From NCBI GenBank assembly GCA_027309085.1, contig DAIDDL010000022.1, positions 7,597 through 71,596 of the forward strand: a stretch of DNA of 64,000 nucleotides. The letters are read 5' to 3'. A program made the position numbers and the translations under genes. The notes under the pieces are model-generated. The model worked only from the letters and a program-made list of their open reading frames with translations. It searched no databases and had not been told where the DNA came from. The stretch is from Sulfobacillus sp. GTDB taxonomy: Bacteria; Bacillota; Sulfobacillia; Sulfobacillales; Sulfobacillaceae. This document shows positions 54,147 through 63,205 of the stretch, in pieces; positions within the stretch are counted from its first letter, which is position 1; each line of letters opens with the position of its first letter.

Positions 54147-55385
54147 ATGCGCCAGTGGCCCGCTGATCTTCCCCCGTTTCTCTGGGGTGCGGCAACATCC
54201 AGCCACCAAGTCGAGGGCGGCAATCACAATGACTGGACCCAGTGGGAAGAGGCGGGCCGCCTTCAGGGCCGGGTCCCGTCCGGAGAGGCCTGCGACCATT
54301 ACCACCGCTTTGAGAAAGATTTCCAGCTCTTCCGCCAGATTGGCATCAACGCCTACCGCCTATCTGTGGAATGGAGCCGGATTGAGCCTGCGCCGGGGCA
54401 GTTTAGCGCCCCGGCCCTAGCCCATTATCAGAGGGTCATCGAATCCTGCCGCGCACAGGGGATGGAACCGGTTCTCACCCTGCACCACTTCACGCTGCCC
54501 ATATGGTTCGCCAGTCGCGGGGGCTTTCTCAATCCTGATGCCCCGGCGCTCTTTGAGCGTTTTGTGCGCCGTGTCGTTGAAGCGCTAGGCGATGAGGTCC
54601 GGTTTTACGTGACAATCAACGAACCTATGATCTATGCGGTGATGAGCTACGGTCTGGGGACGTGGCCGCCGGGACACAAACGCCTCACCGAAGTCTGGAA
54701 ACTCCTCCCGCGGCTTCTGGCCAGCCACCAGCGCGCCTACCGGGCCATCAAGGAGTCGCAGCCTGGCGCCTGGGTCGGTCTGGCTCACCACATGGTGGCG
54801 TTTGAGCCTTATGACCCGCGCTCGCGGCTTGACCAAGCCGACAGCAAGGTGCTGCACTACCTGTTCAACCGCCGATTTATCCAGCAGACGGACAGCACCC
54901 AGGACTTCATCGGCCTCAACTATTACAGCCGGCAGTATACCCGCCACCCCCACTTTCTGACCCCGGTGCCGGCCAAGCCGGGCGCTCAGGTCACCGACAT
55001 GGGATGGGAAGTGTACCCCGAAGGCATGGAAATGCTATTGCGAGACCTAAAGGGCTTTGCCAAGCCCATCCTGGTGACGGAAAACGGGATTGCCGCGGAC
55101 GACACCCGGCGCGTGCAGTTCATCGCCGACCATGTGCGGGCCGTCAGCCGGGCCCAAGCCGAGGGCGCTATCGTCCGGGGATATTTTTACTGGTCGGCTC
55201 TGGACAATTTTGAGTGGGCAGAGGGCTACCGGCCCCGGTTCGGTCTGATTGCCGTGGATTACCGCACCCAAGAGCGCACATTGCGTCCCAGTGCTGACTT
55301 CTACCGCCGCATCATCGCTGCCAACCGCAATCTCTGGCCGGTCAGCGCACTACCAGCACCGGTACCACCGGCTTCTGGTCTTTAA
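54147..55385 (+). CDS. GH1 beta-glycosidase
   Basis: 412 residues, TIM barrel. Acid/base Glu159 in TINEP and nucleophile Glu312 in VTENG; N-terminal FLWGAATSSHQVEGG and WSRIEP are typical of family 1. Hydrolyses aryl/alkyl or oligosaccharide beta-glucosides or galactosides in the cytoplasm. ATG 54147 follows AAGGAGGGAGAG. The last 44 bases overlap the convergent coiled-coil gene. Confidence 0.94.
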   Translation: MRQWPADLPPFLWGAATSSHQVEGGNHNDWTQWEEAGRLQGRVPSGEACDHYHRFEKDFQLFRQIGINAYRLSVEWSRIEPAPGQFSAPALAHYQRVIESCRAQGMEPVLTLHHFTLPIWFASRGGFLNPDAPALFERFVRRVVEALGDEVRFYVTINEPMIYAVMSYGLGTWPPGHKRLTEVWKLLPRLLASHQRAYRAIKESQPGAWVGLAHHMVAFEPYDPRSRLDQADSKVLHYLFNRRFIQQTDSTQDFIGLNYYSRQYTRHPHFLTPVPAKPGAQVTDMGWEVYPEGMEMLLRDLKGFAKPILVTENGIAADDTRRVQFIADHVRAVSRAQAEGAIVRGYFYWSALDNFEWAEGYRPRFGLIAVDYRTQERTLRPSADFYRRIIAANRNLWPVSALPAPVPPASGL

Positions 55386-55848
55386 AACAGCGCGCATAGG
55401 CCTCTGTGTCCAGAGCCTCAGTCCCGCACAGGGACTCCAGCCACTCCGCCGCAATCACCGGGCGCCAGGCGATAGCCTGCCGGCAGTGCCCTTCCAGCAC
55501 GATTTGGGTTAAAGGCGGCATTGGCAGTTCGGCGATCCCCTGGCGCAAGGCCAGGCACGCCTGCTGGTCGGACACGGCTGCCTCCTCTGGGGCGCTCTGC
55601 AGCAGATTCTGGGCGTTTAGAACCCCCACCGCCGCCTCGTAGTCCACCCGTCCCTTGCGGCGTGTCAACCGCACCTCACAGGTTCCCACACTTAACGGAA
55701 AGGCGCTGCCAGGCCATGGCATCAGTTGGACTGTCACCTCCTGGCGCAGCCTCTGCTCTTCCGTCTCCAACTGCCTTATCTCCCGCCGCAACGCGGCCAG
55801 GCGCATAATCGCCCGGGCCGTCTCGGGACTCAAGCTTGGGGATTCCAT
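55342..55848 (-). CDS. Coiled-coil protein of unknown function
   Basis: 168 residues from ATG 55848, well placed after GAGGAGG. The N-terminal third is a coiled coil (RLAALRREIRQLETEEQRL), followed by CEVRLTRRKGRVDYEAAV, a pattern seen in some phage-type proteins with a basic beta strand, but I do not recognise the family. The end overlaps the 3' end of the GH1 gene on the other strand. Confidence 0.6.
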   Translation of the reverse strand: MESPSLSPETARAIMRLAALRREIRQLETEEQRLRQEVTVQLMPWPGSAFPLSVGTCEVRLTRRKGRVDYEAAVGVLNAQNLLQSAPEEAAVSDQQACLALRQGIAELPMPPLTQIVLEGHCRQAIAWRPVIAAEWLESLCGTEALDTEAYARCFKDQKPVVPVLVVR

Positions 55849-55922
55849 AGCGACCTCCTCCGGTTTTCTCTTCCTGATTCTATTCATAGAAGGAAAGCGG
55901 AGGATTTAGACCAGCCAGCGGG

Positions 55923-56903
55923 TCAAACTATAGCGGGTTCGGCAAGAATTCTGCGCGGCTCGAGAACAAACGGGCCGTCGCGCTCCACGCGCAGGTAAAC
56001 CGGCTCGCCAGGGCGCAGCACCACCGTGCGTTCGCCGTCAAGCGCCACCGAGCCCCCTTCCGCGCGCGACCACGGCACTTGGGCGCCCAGAGCCACCCGC
56101 TCCGAAGAATCCACGTAAAAGGGCACAATCAGCCCGGGAGCCATCACCGCCAGCACGGGCTGGCGCCCAGCTCCCTCGCCGGCCAGCGCCAGGCGCAGGG
56201 CCGCGTCGTCATCCGCATAGACGGGTTGGAAAAATCCCCCCACGTTGGACAGGCCCGGGCGCACGGGGTCGGCGATGCTCAACAAGAGCTGCTCCACATC
56301 CTCAGCCCGCCATACGGCCAGGGCTCCAGTATAAGCCTGGCGGACTAGGGCAGCGTCAATCAGCGCGACCTCCTCGTGGCCGCTCTCGAGCTGCACATGG
56401 ATCATTTTAGCCTGGCGTCCCACGACCAGGGGGTCGTCTCCGCGAGCAGCGTACAGTGCAGCCGCGTAGCCCGCCGCTGTTTGGTCCCCGGTCCAGCAGG
56501 CCACATTGTTGGTCCCTCCGGCCACCGGCAAGACGGGCACGGCCAGACTGGCCTGCGCAACATTGCGCTGGGTGCCGTCCCCTCCCACGGACACAATGAC
56601 CCGGGCTCCCGCGTCCTCGAGGCGCCTGGCCCAGTTTGTGGTCGAGGCGCCATTGCTGGGCTCCCGGTCGGCCTCCACCAGGCGCACCGGCAGCAGGTCG
56701 CCCAGTTCATGCAGGGCGTAGCGCCCGAACCCTTCGTAGTCATTGACCATAACCACCTCAGTTCCGGCCACGGCGGCCATTCCCGCCATGAGCCGCCTTG
56801 CCGTCAGCATCTTCTCCGGGGCGGATTGCAAAGAGGCGGCCGCCACCAGCCGCCTGATGTCGCGCCCTGCCATGGGATTGATAATCAAACCAATTGTCGT
56901 CAC
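55923..56903 (-). CDS. ATP-NAD kinase-like protein (AcoX family)
   Basis: 326 residues: GLIINPMAGRDIRRLVA at the start, VSVGGDGTQRNVAQA (GGDGT motif) and PVAGGTNNVACW. This is the AcoX/ATP-NAD kinase-like family of the NAD kinase-DAG kinase fold. Substrate unknown; AcoX is known next to acetoin genes, which are not present here. It follows the MarR gene by seven bases and is probably co-transcribed. Confidence 0.82.
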   Translation of the reverse strand: MTTIGLIINPMAGRDIRRLVAAASLQSAPEKMLTARRLMAGMAAVAGTEVVMVNDYEGFGRYALHELGDLLPVRLVEADREPSNGASTTNWARRLEDAGARVIVSVGGDGTQRNVAQASLAVPVLPVAGGTNNVACWTGDQTAAGYAAALYAARGDDPLVVGRQAKMIHVQLESGHEEVALIDAALVRQAYTGALAVWRAEDVEQLLLSIADPVRPGLSNVGGFFQPVYADDDAALRLALAGEGAGRQPVLAVMAPGLIVPFYVDSSERVALGAQVPWSRAEGGSVALDGERTVVLRPGEPVYLRVERDGPFVLEPRRILAEPAIV

Positions 56904-56910
56904 GGTTGCA

Positions 56911-57354
56911 TCACCTATTCTTCGTCGTGGGTTCAGGGGGAATGAGTTTGTTCAACAGCCCGATAAGCTGGTCCTGTTCATCCGCAGTCAGCCGTTCATC
57001 GGCCCTCAGAGCCAGATATTCCACATGTTCGCGGCGTTCCCGCGTCAAGAGCGCTTCCCCGGTCTCGGACAGTCTCAGCCACACCATGCGCCGGTCCTGG
57101 GGGTCCCGGTCTTTAGAGAGCAGGCCCTTTTGCGCCAGCGCATCCACCGCGCGGGTGGCGGTGGGGGCAGACACCTGCAGGTGCTTGGCCATGTCCATCA
57201 GGGTCAGCGTGCCTTGATCGCGAATCATGTACAGGGCATGGTACTGAGTCGGGGTAATATGCCACGGCGCCCGGTCATGGGAAAACTGCCGCCCCATCAT
57301 GCGCAATACGCGAAAAGCCCCATCAAACAAAGATTCTGCCTTTTCCTGGTCCAC
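56911..57354 (-). CDS. MarR family transcriptional regulator
   Basis: 147 residues with the MarR winged helix: HITPTQYHALYMIRDQGTLTLMDMAKHL, recognition helix SAPTATRAVDALAQKGLL and wing DPQDRRMVWLRLSETG. GTG 57354 follows GAGAGGAG. The palindrome 20 bases upstream could be its own operator. It may control the AcoX-like gene and possibly the ABC operon upstream. Confidence 0.88.
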   Translation of the reverse strand: MDQEKAESLFDGAFRVLRMMGRQFSHDRAPWHITPTQYHALYMIRDQGTLTLMDMAKHLQVSAPTATRAVDALAQKGLLSKDRDPQDRRMVWLRLSETGEALLTRERREHVEYLALRADERLTADEQDQLIGLLNKLIPPEPTTKNR

Positions 57355-57374
57355 TGCCGTCTCCTCTCAATCCT

Positions 57375-57387
57375 TATGCTAAGCATA
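57375..57387. promoter_or_regulatory. Candidate MarR operator
   Basis: TATGCTAAGCATA is a perfect 6+1+6 palindrome 21 bases before the MarR start codon. Confidence 0.5.
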
Positions 57388-57446
57388 CCATCCATCCTGG
57401 AAGAGCGGTAGATTCCACGACAGCTTGTTCCATCCCGAAAAAAAAA

Positions 57447-57482
57447 GAAAAAAAGGGGGACCTCAGGCTCCCTTTTTTTCTT
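57447..57482 (-). terminator. Terminator of the Tau-type ABC operon
   Basis: A-run, GGGA...TCCC stem and T-run on the minus strand, 18 bases after the ATPase stop; the symmetric A and T runs make it active in both directions. Confidence 0.75.
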
Positions 57483-57499
57483 GTTCTCTTTTTCTCTCC

Positions 57500-58282
57500 C
57501 TACCCTGCGTTCTGCGAAGCATCGCGCGGCGGGCGCAAGATGGTGAGCACCTCTTTTTTGTATCGCAGAAATTCCGGCGAGAGAATCATGTCCCAATTGC
57601 GCGGCCGTCCCAGTCCGATATCAATGGTCTCGGCAATGCGTCCCGGCCGCGGTGTCATCACAATCACGCGGTCGGCCAGCACGATGGACTCTTCCACGTC
57701 GTGGGTGATGAAGAGGACCGTGGGCCGCAAGCGCTCCCAGACAGCCAGAAGAAATTTCTGCATGTCCGCGCGCGTTTGAGCATCCAGGGCCCCAAAAGGC
57801 TCATCCATCAGCAAGATCTCCGGTTCCGTAATGAGAGCGCGGGCAATAGCCGCCCGCTGCTGCATGCCGCCCGACAGCTGGTAAGGAAAGTGGCCTTCGA
57901 ATCCTCCCAATCCCATCGTCTCAATCATCTGAGCCACTTTGTCACGCTGGCGGGTCTTGCGCCCCTCCTGCAGGGTCAGTCCGAATCCGATATTGTCGAA
58001 TACCGTCATCCAAGGCAGCAGGGACGGCTGCTGGAAGACCACCGCCCGCTCTGGCCCCGGCTTGCTGACAAGCTTTCCGCCGACCAGGATTTCCCCCTGC
58101 GAGACGGATTCAAATCCCGCCACCATATTCAGCACGGTGGTTTTACCGCAGCCGGACGGTCCCACAATGCAGACAAATTCCCCCTCCTCAATTTCGGCGC
58201 TGACATGGTCCACGGCCAACACCGGTTTCGCCCCGCGGGCGGTGGGGGGGTAAAATTTGCTGACCTCCTTCAGTGCAATCAT
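57500..58282 (-). CDS. ABC transporter ATPase, nitrate/sulfonate/taurine type
   Basis: 260 residues: Walker A GPSGCGKTT, Q-loop VFQQPSLLPWMTV, signature LSGGMQQRAA, Walker B ILLMDEPFGALD, His switch FITHD. The LPWMTV stretch is typical of TauB/SsuB/NrtD. Start ATG 58282 follows AAGGGG and lies 13 bases after the binding-protein stop. Works with the binding protein and permease upstream. Confidence 0.92.
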   Translation of the reverse strand: MIALKEVSKFYPPTARGAKPVLAVDHVSAEIEEGEFVCIVGPSGCGKTTVLNMVAGFESVSQGEILVGGKLVSKPGPERAVVFQQPSLLPWMTVFDNIGFGLTLQEGRKTRQRDKVAQMIETMGLGGFEGHFPYQLSGGMQQRAAIARALITEPEILLMDEPFGALDAQTRADMQKFLLAVWERLRPTVLFITHDVEESIVLADRVIVMTPRPGRIAETIDIGLGRPRNWDMILSPEFLRYKKEVLTILRPPRDASQNAG

Positions 58283-58295
58283 GCTGCCAACCCCT

Positions 58296-59345
58296 TTACC
58301 CATGACTTTGACTGTGGTAAACCGTCTCGCAGAAGCTGGGATCCACATACTGGCTCAGGTTTTTCGGCACACTGGGGATTTGTCCAGTCTGCTGGAGCCA
58401 CTGGGCCGCCGACGTCAGAGACCGGGTGACGAGGGAGCTTTTCACCGTGCTGGCGGTGCCGAGGCGCCTTGGAGTCAACTCTTGCGCCAAAGTGGTGAAG
58501 CTGAGTCCCGCGGCCTGGCTTTTGGCTTCTGCGGCAGAGATGCCGTTGAGCTTGGCGATGTCCTGAAAAGAGGTCGATGGGTGCTTGTAAAAGAATTGCA
58601 CTCCCTTCTCTTCCGCTTCCACAAACTGGTCCACTATTTTGGGATTCTTGGCCGCAAAGTGCGAATTCACGACGGCCAAATTGAAGATAGGCGCTTTCGC
58701 CACCTGGTTCTCGTCATAAATCAGCACGCGCCCGTTATCCTGCTGCATTTCATTGAGAAAAGGCGCCCAGACATAGGCCGCGTCAATCCGGCCCGTCTTC
58801 CATGCCGCTACCATGTCCGGCGGGGACATGTCATTGAAATGGACGGAAGACAGCGGCAGGTGGCGCATCTGCAGCGCAGTGTCCAGCTCAAACGGCGAGG
58901 TGGAGCCTGTCACCAGCGCCACCGTCTTCCCTTCCAGGCCTTTCACGGAATGGAGGTGGCTGCCTTTCTTGACCACCAGACCCTCCGCGGTCGTGTAGCG
59001 CTCCATGGCCCACACGACTTTCAGCGGCACCCCGCGGGCAATCGCCGCCGCGGTCGGCGGGTTGCCTAAAGTCGTCATAAAGTCCAAAGAGCCCGACGCC
59101 AGCGATGTCAAAGCATCGGGGCCGGATGAGAAGTACTTGAGCACCACATGCGCATGCATGGTTTTCTGAAAAAATCCCTGCTCAATCGCGACCGACTCCG
59201 GGTCCGGGGCATTTTCATACCCAATCGTCACCGTGGGTTCTGAGGCAGCCTGGGATGTGCCGCACCCCGCCACCACGGCCATTAGCGGCAGCACCATCAG
59301 CGCCGCCATTAACGGTCCCGCCATCTTTCTTTTGCGCACGCGCAT
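58296..59345 (-). CDS. ABC substrate-binding lipoprotein, TauA/SsuA type
   Basis: 349 residues. Signal peptide with lipobox VVAGCG (Cys about 28). The mature part shows VTIGYENAPDPESVAIEQGFF, PDALTSLASGSLDF and AAWKTGRIDAAYVWAPFL, the NMT1/SsuA-like fold that binds taurine, sulfonates, nitrate or thiamine precursors. Ligand unknown. ATG 59345 is very close to GGAGG; GTG 59339 is better spaced. Confidence 0.88.
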   Translation of the reverse strand: MRVRKRKMAGPLMAALMVLPLMAVVAGCGTSQAASEPTVTIGYENAPDPESVAIEQGFFQKTMHAHVVLKYFSSGPDALTSLASGSLDFMTTLGNPPTAAAIARGVPLKVVWAMERYTTAEGLVVKKGSHLHSVKGLEGKTVALVTGSTSPFELDTALQMRHLPLSSVHFNDMSPPDMVAAWKTGRIDAAYVWAPFLNEMQQDNGRVLIYDENQVAKAPIFNLAVVNSHFAAKNPKIVDQFVEAEEKGVQFFYKHPSTSFQDIAKLNGISAAEAKSQAAGLSFTTLAQELTPRRLGTASTVKSSLVTRSLTSAAQWLQQTGQIPSVPKNLSQYVDPSFCETVYHSQSHG

Positions 59346-59406
59346 CTCCTCCTTGATATTTGGTGTGGATTGTCTGGAAAAACCGGTAAATTGGCCCCGG
59401 GATTTC

Positions 59407-60258
59407 TTATGCTTTCCCCTTCCAAGGGGTGACGCGGTGCTCCACCGAGCGGATAATCAGTTCCATGCCGTAGCCCAGAAGACCAATCATAACGATGCCG
59501 ACAAACACCACGCCAATCTGCAGCTCATTGCCGGCTGACTCAATCATCCATCCGAGCCCTTTGGAGGCGGCAATCATTTCCGCGGCGACCAAGCAGGTCC
59601 ATGCAATTCCTATCCCCACCCGCATTCCGGTGAAAATTTCCGGGAGGGCGGAGGGGAAAATCACGTAGCGAAAAAGCTGGCGCTTGTTGGCCCCCAGGCA
59701 CTGGGCCACCCGCACGCGCGTTTCCTGCACGCTTTTCACGCCCGACATGGCGCTGATGATGATAATCGGGATGGTGCAGAAGAAAATCAGAACCACCTTG
59801 GACGTCTCGCCGATGCCAAACCACACAATCATCACCGGGATGTACGCCAAGGGCGGAATCGGCCGCAGAAATTGCAGCAGCGGATCAATCGCCAGAAAAA
59901 CCCATTCCGTGGACGCCATCCAGAATCCGATAGGCACTCCCACAGCCACTGCTGCTATAAATCCGGTCGCAATCCTCCCTAAACTGTAGAGCGTGCTGGT
60001 CAGGAGAGGCTCCCCACTGTACCCCACAGTGGCCACCACAATAAAGTCGTGGACCACAGATCCCGGAGACGGGAGGGAAGTCGGGGGAAAGAGGTGCAGT
60101 GCGGTCACGCCCCACCACAGTCCGATCATCACCGCAGCCACCAGCCACGGCACATATCCCCGGTAAGCTTTCTTGTCGGCCTTCCACACGTTTTGCTCCA
60201 AAGCGCTCTCGGCGCTCTCTGCTTCAATTTCGTCAGACGCCATATAGCTGTAGCCCAT
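59407..60258 (-). CDS. ABC permease, TauC/SsuC type
   Basis: 283 residues with six helices after a 30-residue acidic cytoplasmic start (DEIEAESAESALEQN). LPEIFTGMRVGIGIAWTCLVAAEMI is the conserved EAA-like loop of this family. First gene of the operon; ATG 60258 follows AAGGAGG. The transcript begins with the predicted c-di-AMP riboswitch, so the importer is probably tied to osmotic or potassium control. Confidence 0.9.
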   Translation of the reverse strand: MGYSYMASDEIEAESAESALEQNVWKADKKAYRGYVPWLVAAVMIGLWWGVTALHLFPPTSLPSPGSVVHDFIVVATVGYSGEPLLTSTLYSLGRIATGFIAAVAVGVPIGFWMASTEWVFLAIDPLLQFLRPIPPLAYIPVMIVWFGIGETSKVVLIFFCTIPIIIISAMSGVKSVQETRVRVAQCLGANKRQLFRYVIFPSALPEIFTGMRVGIGIAWTCLVAAEMIAASKGLGWMIESAGNELQIGVVFVGIVMIGLLGYGMELIIRSVEHRVTPWKGKA

Positions 60259-60327
60259 ATCTGTTCCTCCTTGAGCGCTTCTGTCCGCTTCTCATCTCCT
60301 ATCCAACTGAAAAGACGCCCTATCAAT

Positions 60328-60349
60328 AGAAAATCCGGGCTAAGCCCGG
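60328..60349 (-). terminator. Leader terminator downstream of the riboswitch
   Basis: CCGGGC-TTA-GCCCGG followed by ATTTTCT on the minus strand. It lies between the aptamer and the permease gene, in the place of a regulatory terminator. Confidence 0.6.
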
Positions 60350-60359
60350 GCATAGTCCA

Positions 60360-60465
60360 AGCCTCCAAGCCGACGAGGTAAGCTGACGGGCTAGGGCGGA
60401 TGGCTGCCCTCTTGCGTTCGCCCCGAAAATTGGGTCCCCCGTTCGTGTGGTGACACGATTTGGCG
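60360..60465 (-). ncRNA. c-di-AMP riboswitch (ydaO/yuaA type)
   Basis: On the minus strand the leader contains GGGGGACCCAATTTTCGGGG with GCGAA after it, then AGGGCAGCC...and AGCCCGTCAGCTTACCTCGT, matching by eye the two most conserved blocks of the ydaO/yuaA class (GGGGAACCCA...TGGGGTGAA and CCCGTCAGCTAACCCCGT). CCAA/TTGG pairing closes the aptamer. A terminator hairpin follows, then the Tau-type ABC operon. Exact edges are approximate; a covariance search was not possible. Confidence 0.8.
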
Positions 60466-60667
60466 ATCGATTCAATTGGTGACTCCGCTCCCTAGCTAGA
60501 ATATGCGCCAGGGATGGCCTTTGTGCTCTTTAAGGGTAGCATGGAACCCAATGGATTGGCAATTTCGACCTATACTGACAAATTGCCGGCCCAGCAATTT
60601 ATGCTCCCCAATCTTCCCCAAATTGGGTAAGATAAAGAGCATACCTGATTTCCCAGGAGGTTCTGTG

Positions 60668-61288
60668 TTGCCCTCATTTGCTGATATACTATTGGTCCGG
60701 CACGGCGAGAGCGAAGCGAATGCCACGGGGCGCTTTGCTTGCCGTACGTGGGACCCGGCCTTGACCGAAACCGGCCGCTCCCAGGCGCTGGAACTCGCCC
60801 GCTACTGGCATAACGCTCCCGTCCGCTATCTGGTTACAAGCCCCCTGCTAAGGGCCCAGCAGACTCTCGCGCCCTTGGCCCAGGATCATGCGCTCACGCC
60901 CGTAATCCTGCCAGACCTCGCGGAAGTCAACCTCGGACAGTGGGACGGGCAGCGGCTGATTGACTTGGAAGCCGCCGAATCGGCCCCATTTCTTGCCTGG
61001 CGGCAGGATCCCGACCGCAATCCTCCTCCCGGCGGGGAGAGCATTAGAGCCGTGGGGCACCGGGTGCTGAACACTCTGGCGGCATTTGCGCGCCCCCGGG
61101 AGCGCAATACGCTGACCGTCGCGGCGACGCACGCCGACTGCATCAAGGGGGCGGTCATGGTCATCATGAATGCAGAAGGTCCGGTCGCCAGGCGCCTGAT
61201 CGTCCCTAATGCAGGCCATGTGCTCCTGCGCTGGTTCGATACAGACGTGTGGACCGTCATGCTGTCCTCTCCAGAACATGAGCTGTGA
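60668..61288 (+). CDS. Histidine phosphatase family protein (phosphoglycerate mutase-like)
   Basis: 206 residues starting PSFADILLVRHGESEAN: RHGE motif at residue about 11, second catalytic His in VAATHADCIKG, with SPLLRAQQT and LAEVNLGQWDG typical of the cofactor-dependent mutase/phosphatase family (CobC, PhoE). Substrate unknown. Start is TTG 60668 or GTG 60665, both behind AGGAGG. Confidence 0.88.
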   Translation: MPSFADILLVRHGESEANATGRFACRTWDPALTETGRSQALELARYWHNAPVRYLVTSPLLRAQQTLAPLAQDHALTPVILPDLAEVNLGQWDGQRLIDLEAAESAPFLAWRQDPDRNPPPGGESIRAVGHRVLNTLAAFARPRERNTLTVAATHADCIKGAVMVIMNAEGPVARRLIVPNAGHVLLRWFDTDVWTVMLSSPEHEL

Positions 61289-61623
61289 TCTGCAAACTGC
61301 CCGGGGCGCGCCCGGGCGCAGGCGCTGGGCATCCCTCGCCCCCGTTCTGCTTTTGCCCGCAAGATACAGGAAATTAGATTTTACCGGACCCAGCCCTGCT
61401 AGACACCGGCTGTACGCGGCTATACCGCTCTCACTTTTTTCCTGTTTTTTCCTGTTTTTCTCTCGTGAAGCATCCTCCCGGGAGTCTTTACAGGCCCCGG
61501 CCTGTCGCCGCCGCGTCGTGGGCGAGTGGCACAATGGGAATCGCCTGAAAGTCGACTCCCCCCTTCAAAGGAGTGTGTCAGCCCCTTGGCGGGAGGCTTG
61601 CGGGGGGGTCGTCTCTCCTCCGC
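61289..61623. other. Non-coding gap between convergent genes
   Basis: A hairpin GCCCGGG/CCCGGGC lies at about 61297-61315, soon after the phosphatase stop. Bases 61435-61465 hold three pyrimidine-rich repeats of TTTTTTCCTG type. No gene is seen. Confidence 0.4.
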
Positions 61624-62784
61624 TTACACCTTCTCAGCCGCCATCTGAATCCAGGGGAGGCTGCCGCTGGAAGACTCCCAGAAATACTCCACAGCCCCCC
61701 ACACCCGCTGGCGGACGGGATCGTAAATGGGCATCGATACAATGGTGGCATGACGCCTCTCGCCACTCGCCGTTTTCAGTGTCACAGTGTCGCGGCTCCC
61801 GCTGCGGTGAACCATCGCCCACACGAGGGGGCAGGCTCCTAGACAGAGCGGCTGGCCTGCGGCGCTTTCATGCGCGAGATGCCCGTCAAAGCACCGGCTT
61901 TGTTCCATAATTTCCTGACTCCATCCCGTAAACTCTGCGGCCGCGGCATTCCACGCCACAATTTTTCGGCTTCTGGTGACCAGATAGGCGGGGAAAGCCG
62001 TGTCATAGACCATCTGCGCATACCAACGCGCCAGGGAATATGGGAGGGTAGAGACCAAGGGGGCAAGGCGGGGAAATCCCTGAATCGCCAGGGGGCCGGA
62101 AACAGGAAGATTCTGAGGGCGGCCCAAAAGAAAACCCTGGCCCATGTCTATGCCCATCTGCTGGAGCACCTGCAGCTCCTCCGGAGTTTCAATGCCTTCG
62201 GCGATAATTTGGATGCCCAAATCCAAAGTATAGTCCCGGATTGTGGAGACGATGGACTGCTGGTCGGTGCGGCGGTCAATATCCGCCACCAGCCGCCGGT
62301 CCAATTTGATAATCTGGGGGTGAATCGCCAGCACCGTCGCAGCCGCGGCATACCCGGTGCCGTAGTCATCGATGACCAGGAGGTGGCCCTGGGTGCGCCA
62401 CTCCTGCAGCTGATTCAACAGGGCCGTGTTGTCGAGAATGTCATACTGCTCGGAAATTTCGAGGGCGACTCTCTGGGGCACACACTCTATCTCCGAAGGA
62501 TTGATCGGCATCGCGGCGTAGGCGCCATTGATATTGACAAATAGCGTTTGGCCATCCACCAAGTGATCCCGTCCCCATGCCAGCGCCAAATCCCGGCAGA
62601 TGCGCTCCAGACGCTCAGTCTGGCCGTGGGCATCTGCCCATGGAAACAGGGTGGCCGGATAGGCCCAAGGTGAGTCAGGAGCTCCCCGGATCAGAGCTTC
62701 ATAGCCCATAACGGCTCCCGTTGACAGCGTCACCACCGGCTGCGCGGCAATCCACAGACCGTCTAAAAAGACAGGCTGCATCAT
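61624..62784 (-). CDS. EAL-PAS c-di-GMP phosphodiesterase
   Basis: 386 residues from ATG 62784 (after AGGGGGG). N-terminal EAL domain with GYEAL (Glu29), VNIN, EIS (Glu109), DDYGTGY (Asp139-Asp140), IIKLD (Lys160), AEGIET (Glu196) and Gln216, so all residues for metal binding and c-di-GMP hydrolysis are present. The PAS domain at about 260-386 (FPAYLVTRSRKIVAWNAAA) comes after EAL, and holds the Cys pattern C...H...GQPLCLGACPL. The input signal is unknown. Confidence 0.88.
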   Translation of the reverse strand: MMQPVFLDGLWIAAQPVVTLSTGAVMGYEALIRGAPDSPWAYPATLFPWADAHGQTERLERICRDLALAWGRDHLVDGQTLFVNINGAYAAMPINPSEIECVPQRVALEISEQYDILDNTALLNQLQEWRTQGHLLVIDDYGTGYAAAATVLAIHPQIIKLDRRLVADIDRRTDQQSIVSTIRDYTLDLGIQIIAEGIETPEELQVLQQMGIDMGQGFLLGRPQNLPVSGPLAIQGFPRLAPLVSTLPYSLARWYAQMVYDTAFPAYLVTRSRKIVAWNAAAAEFTGWSQEIMEQSRCFDGHLAHESAAGQPLCLGACPLVWAMVHRSGSRDTVTLKTASGERRHATIVSMPIYDPVRQRVWGAVEYFWESSSGSLPWIQMAAEKV

Positions 62785-63205
62785 GAAAGGGCCCCCCTGT
62801 TCGTTTTCAGTCCGCCGAATATGGCCACAGGAGCGTCCTGCCTCCCACTGGGAAGGAGTCCCCCCATCCGCGGGCACGATCACACAAGGGAAAGCTCTGC
62901 CTGTTTGCTTGCACCGACCTGTGGCCCCGAACCATATAGCTCTTACTATATCGGCAAAAGTAGCCAAAATACAGTCTCACAAAATCTATCAATGTCAAAA
63001 TCCCTCTGATTGTGACAAAAATTAGCTGCCTGTGTCCCATGGCGCAGCCTCAAGCGCACCAGAAGAGCCCAGGGATCCGCCCCGTGACTGTCAGCAATTC
63101 AGCAATAAGGAGGGACCTGGTCGGCGCTCCTTCGCCGCCGGGTCCCTCCTGCCCTGGTTCAATTCCTAGTTGATGCGCCACTCTTTGGACAAAGGCGTGC
63201 CTGTT
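62785..63205. other. Gap with a strong hairpin
   Basis: Bases 63109-63149 form a stem GGAGGGACC/GGTCCCTCC with an inner GGCG/CGCC stem and 8-base loop; no T run. A TTGACA lies on the minus strand near 63000 without a good -10. No gene is supported. Confidence 0.45.
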
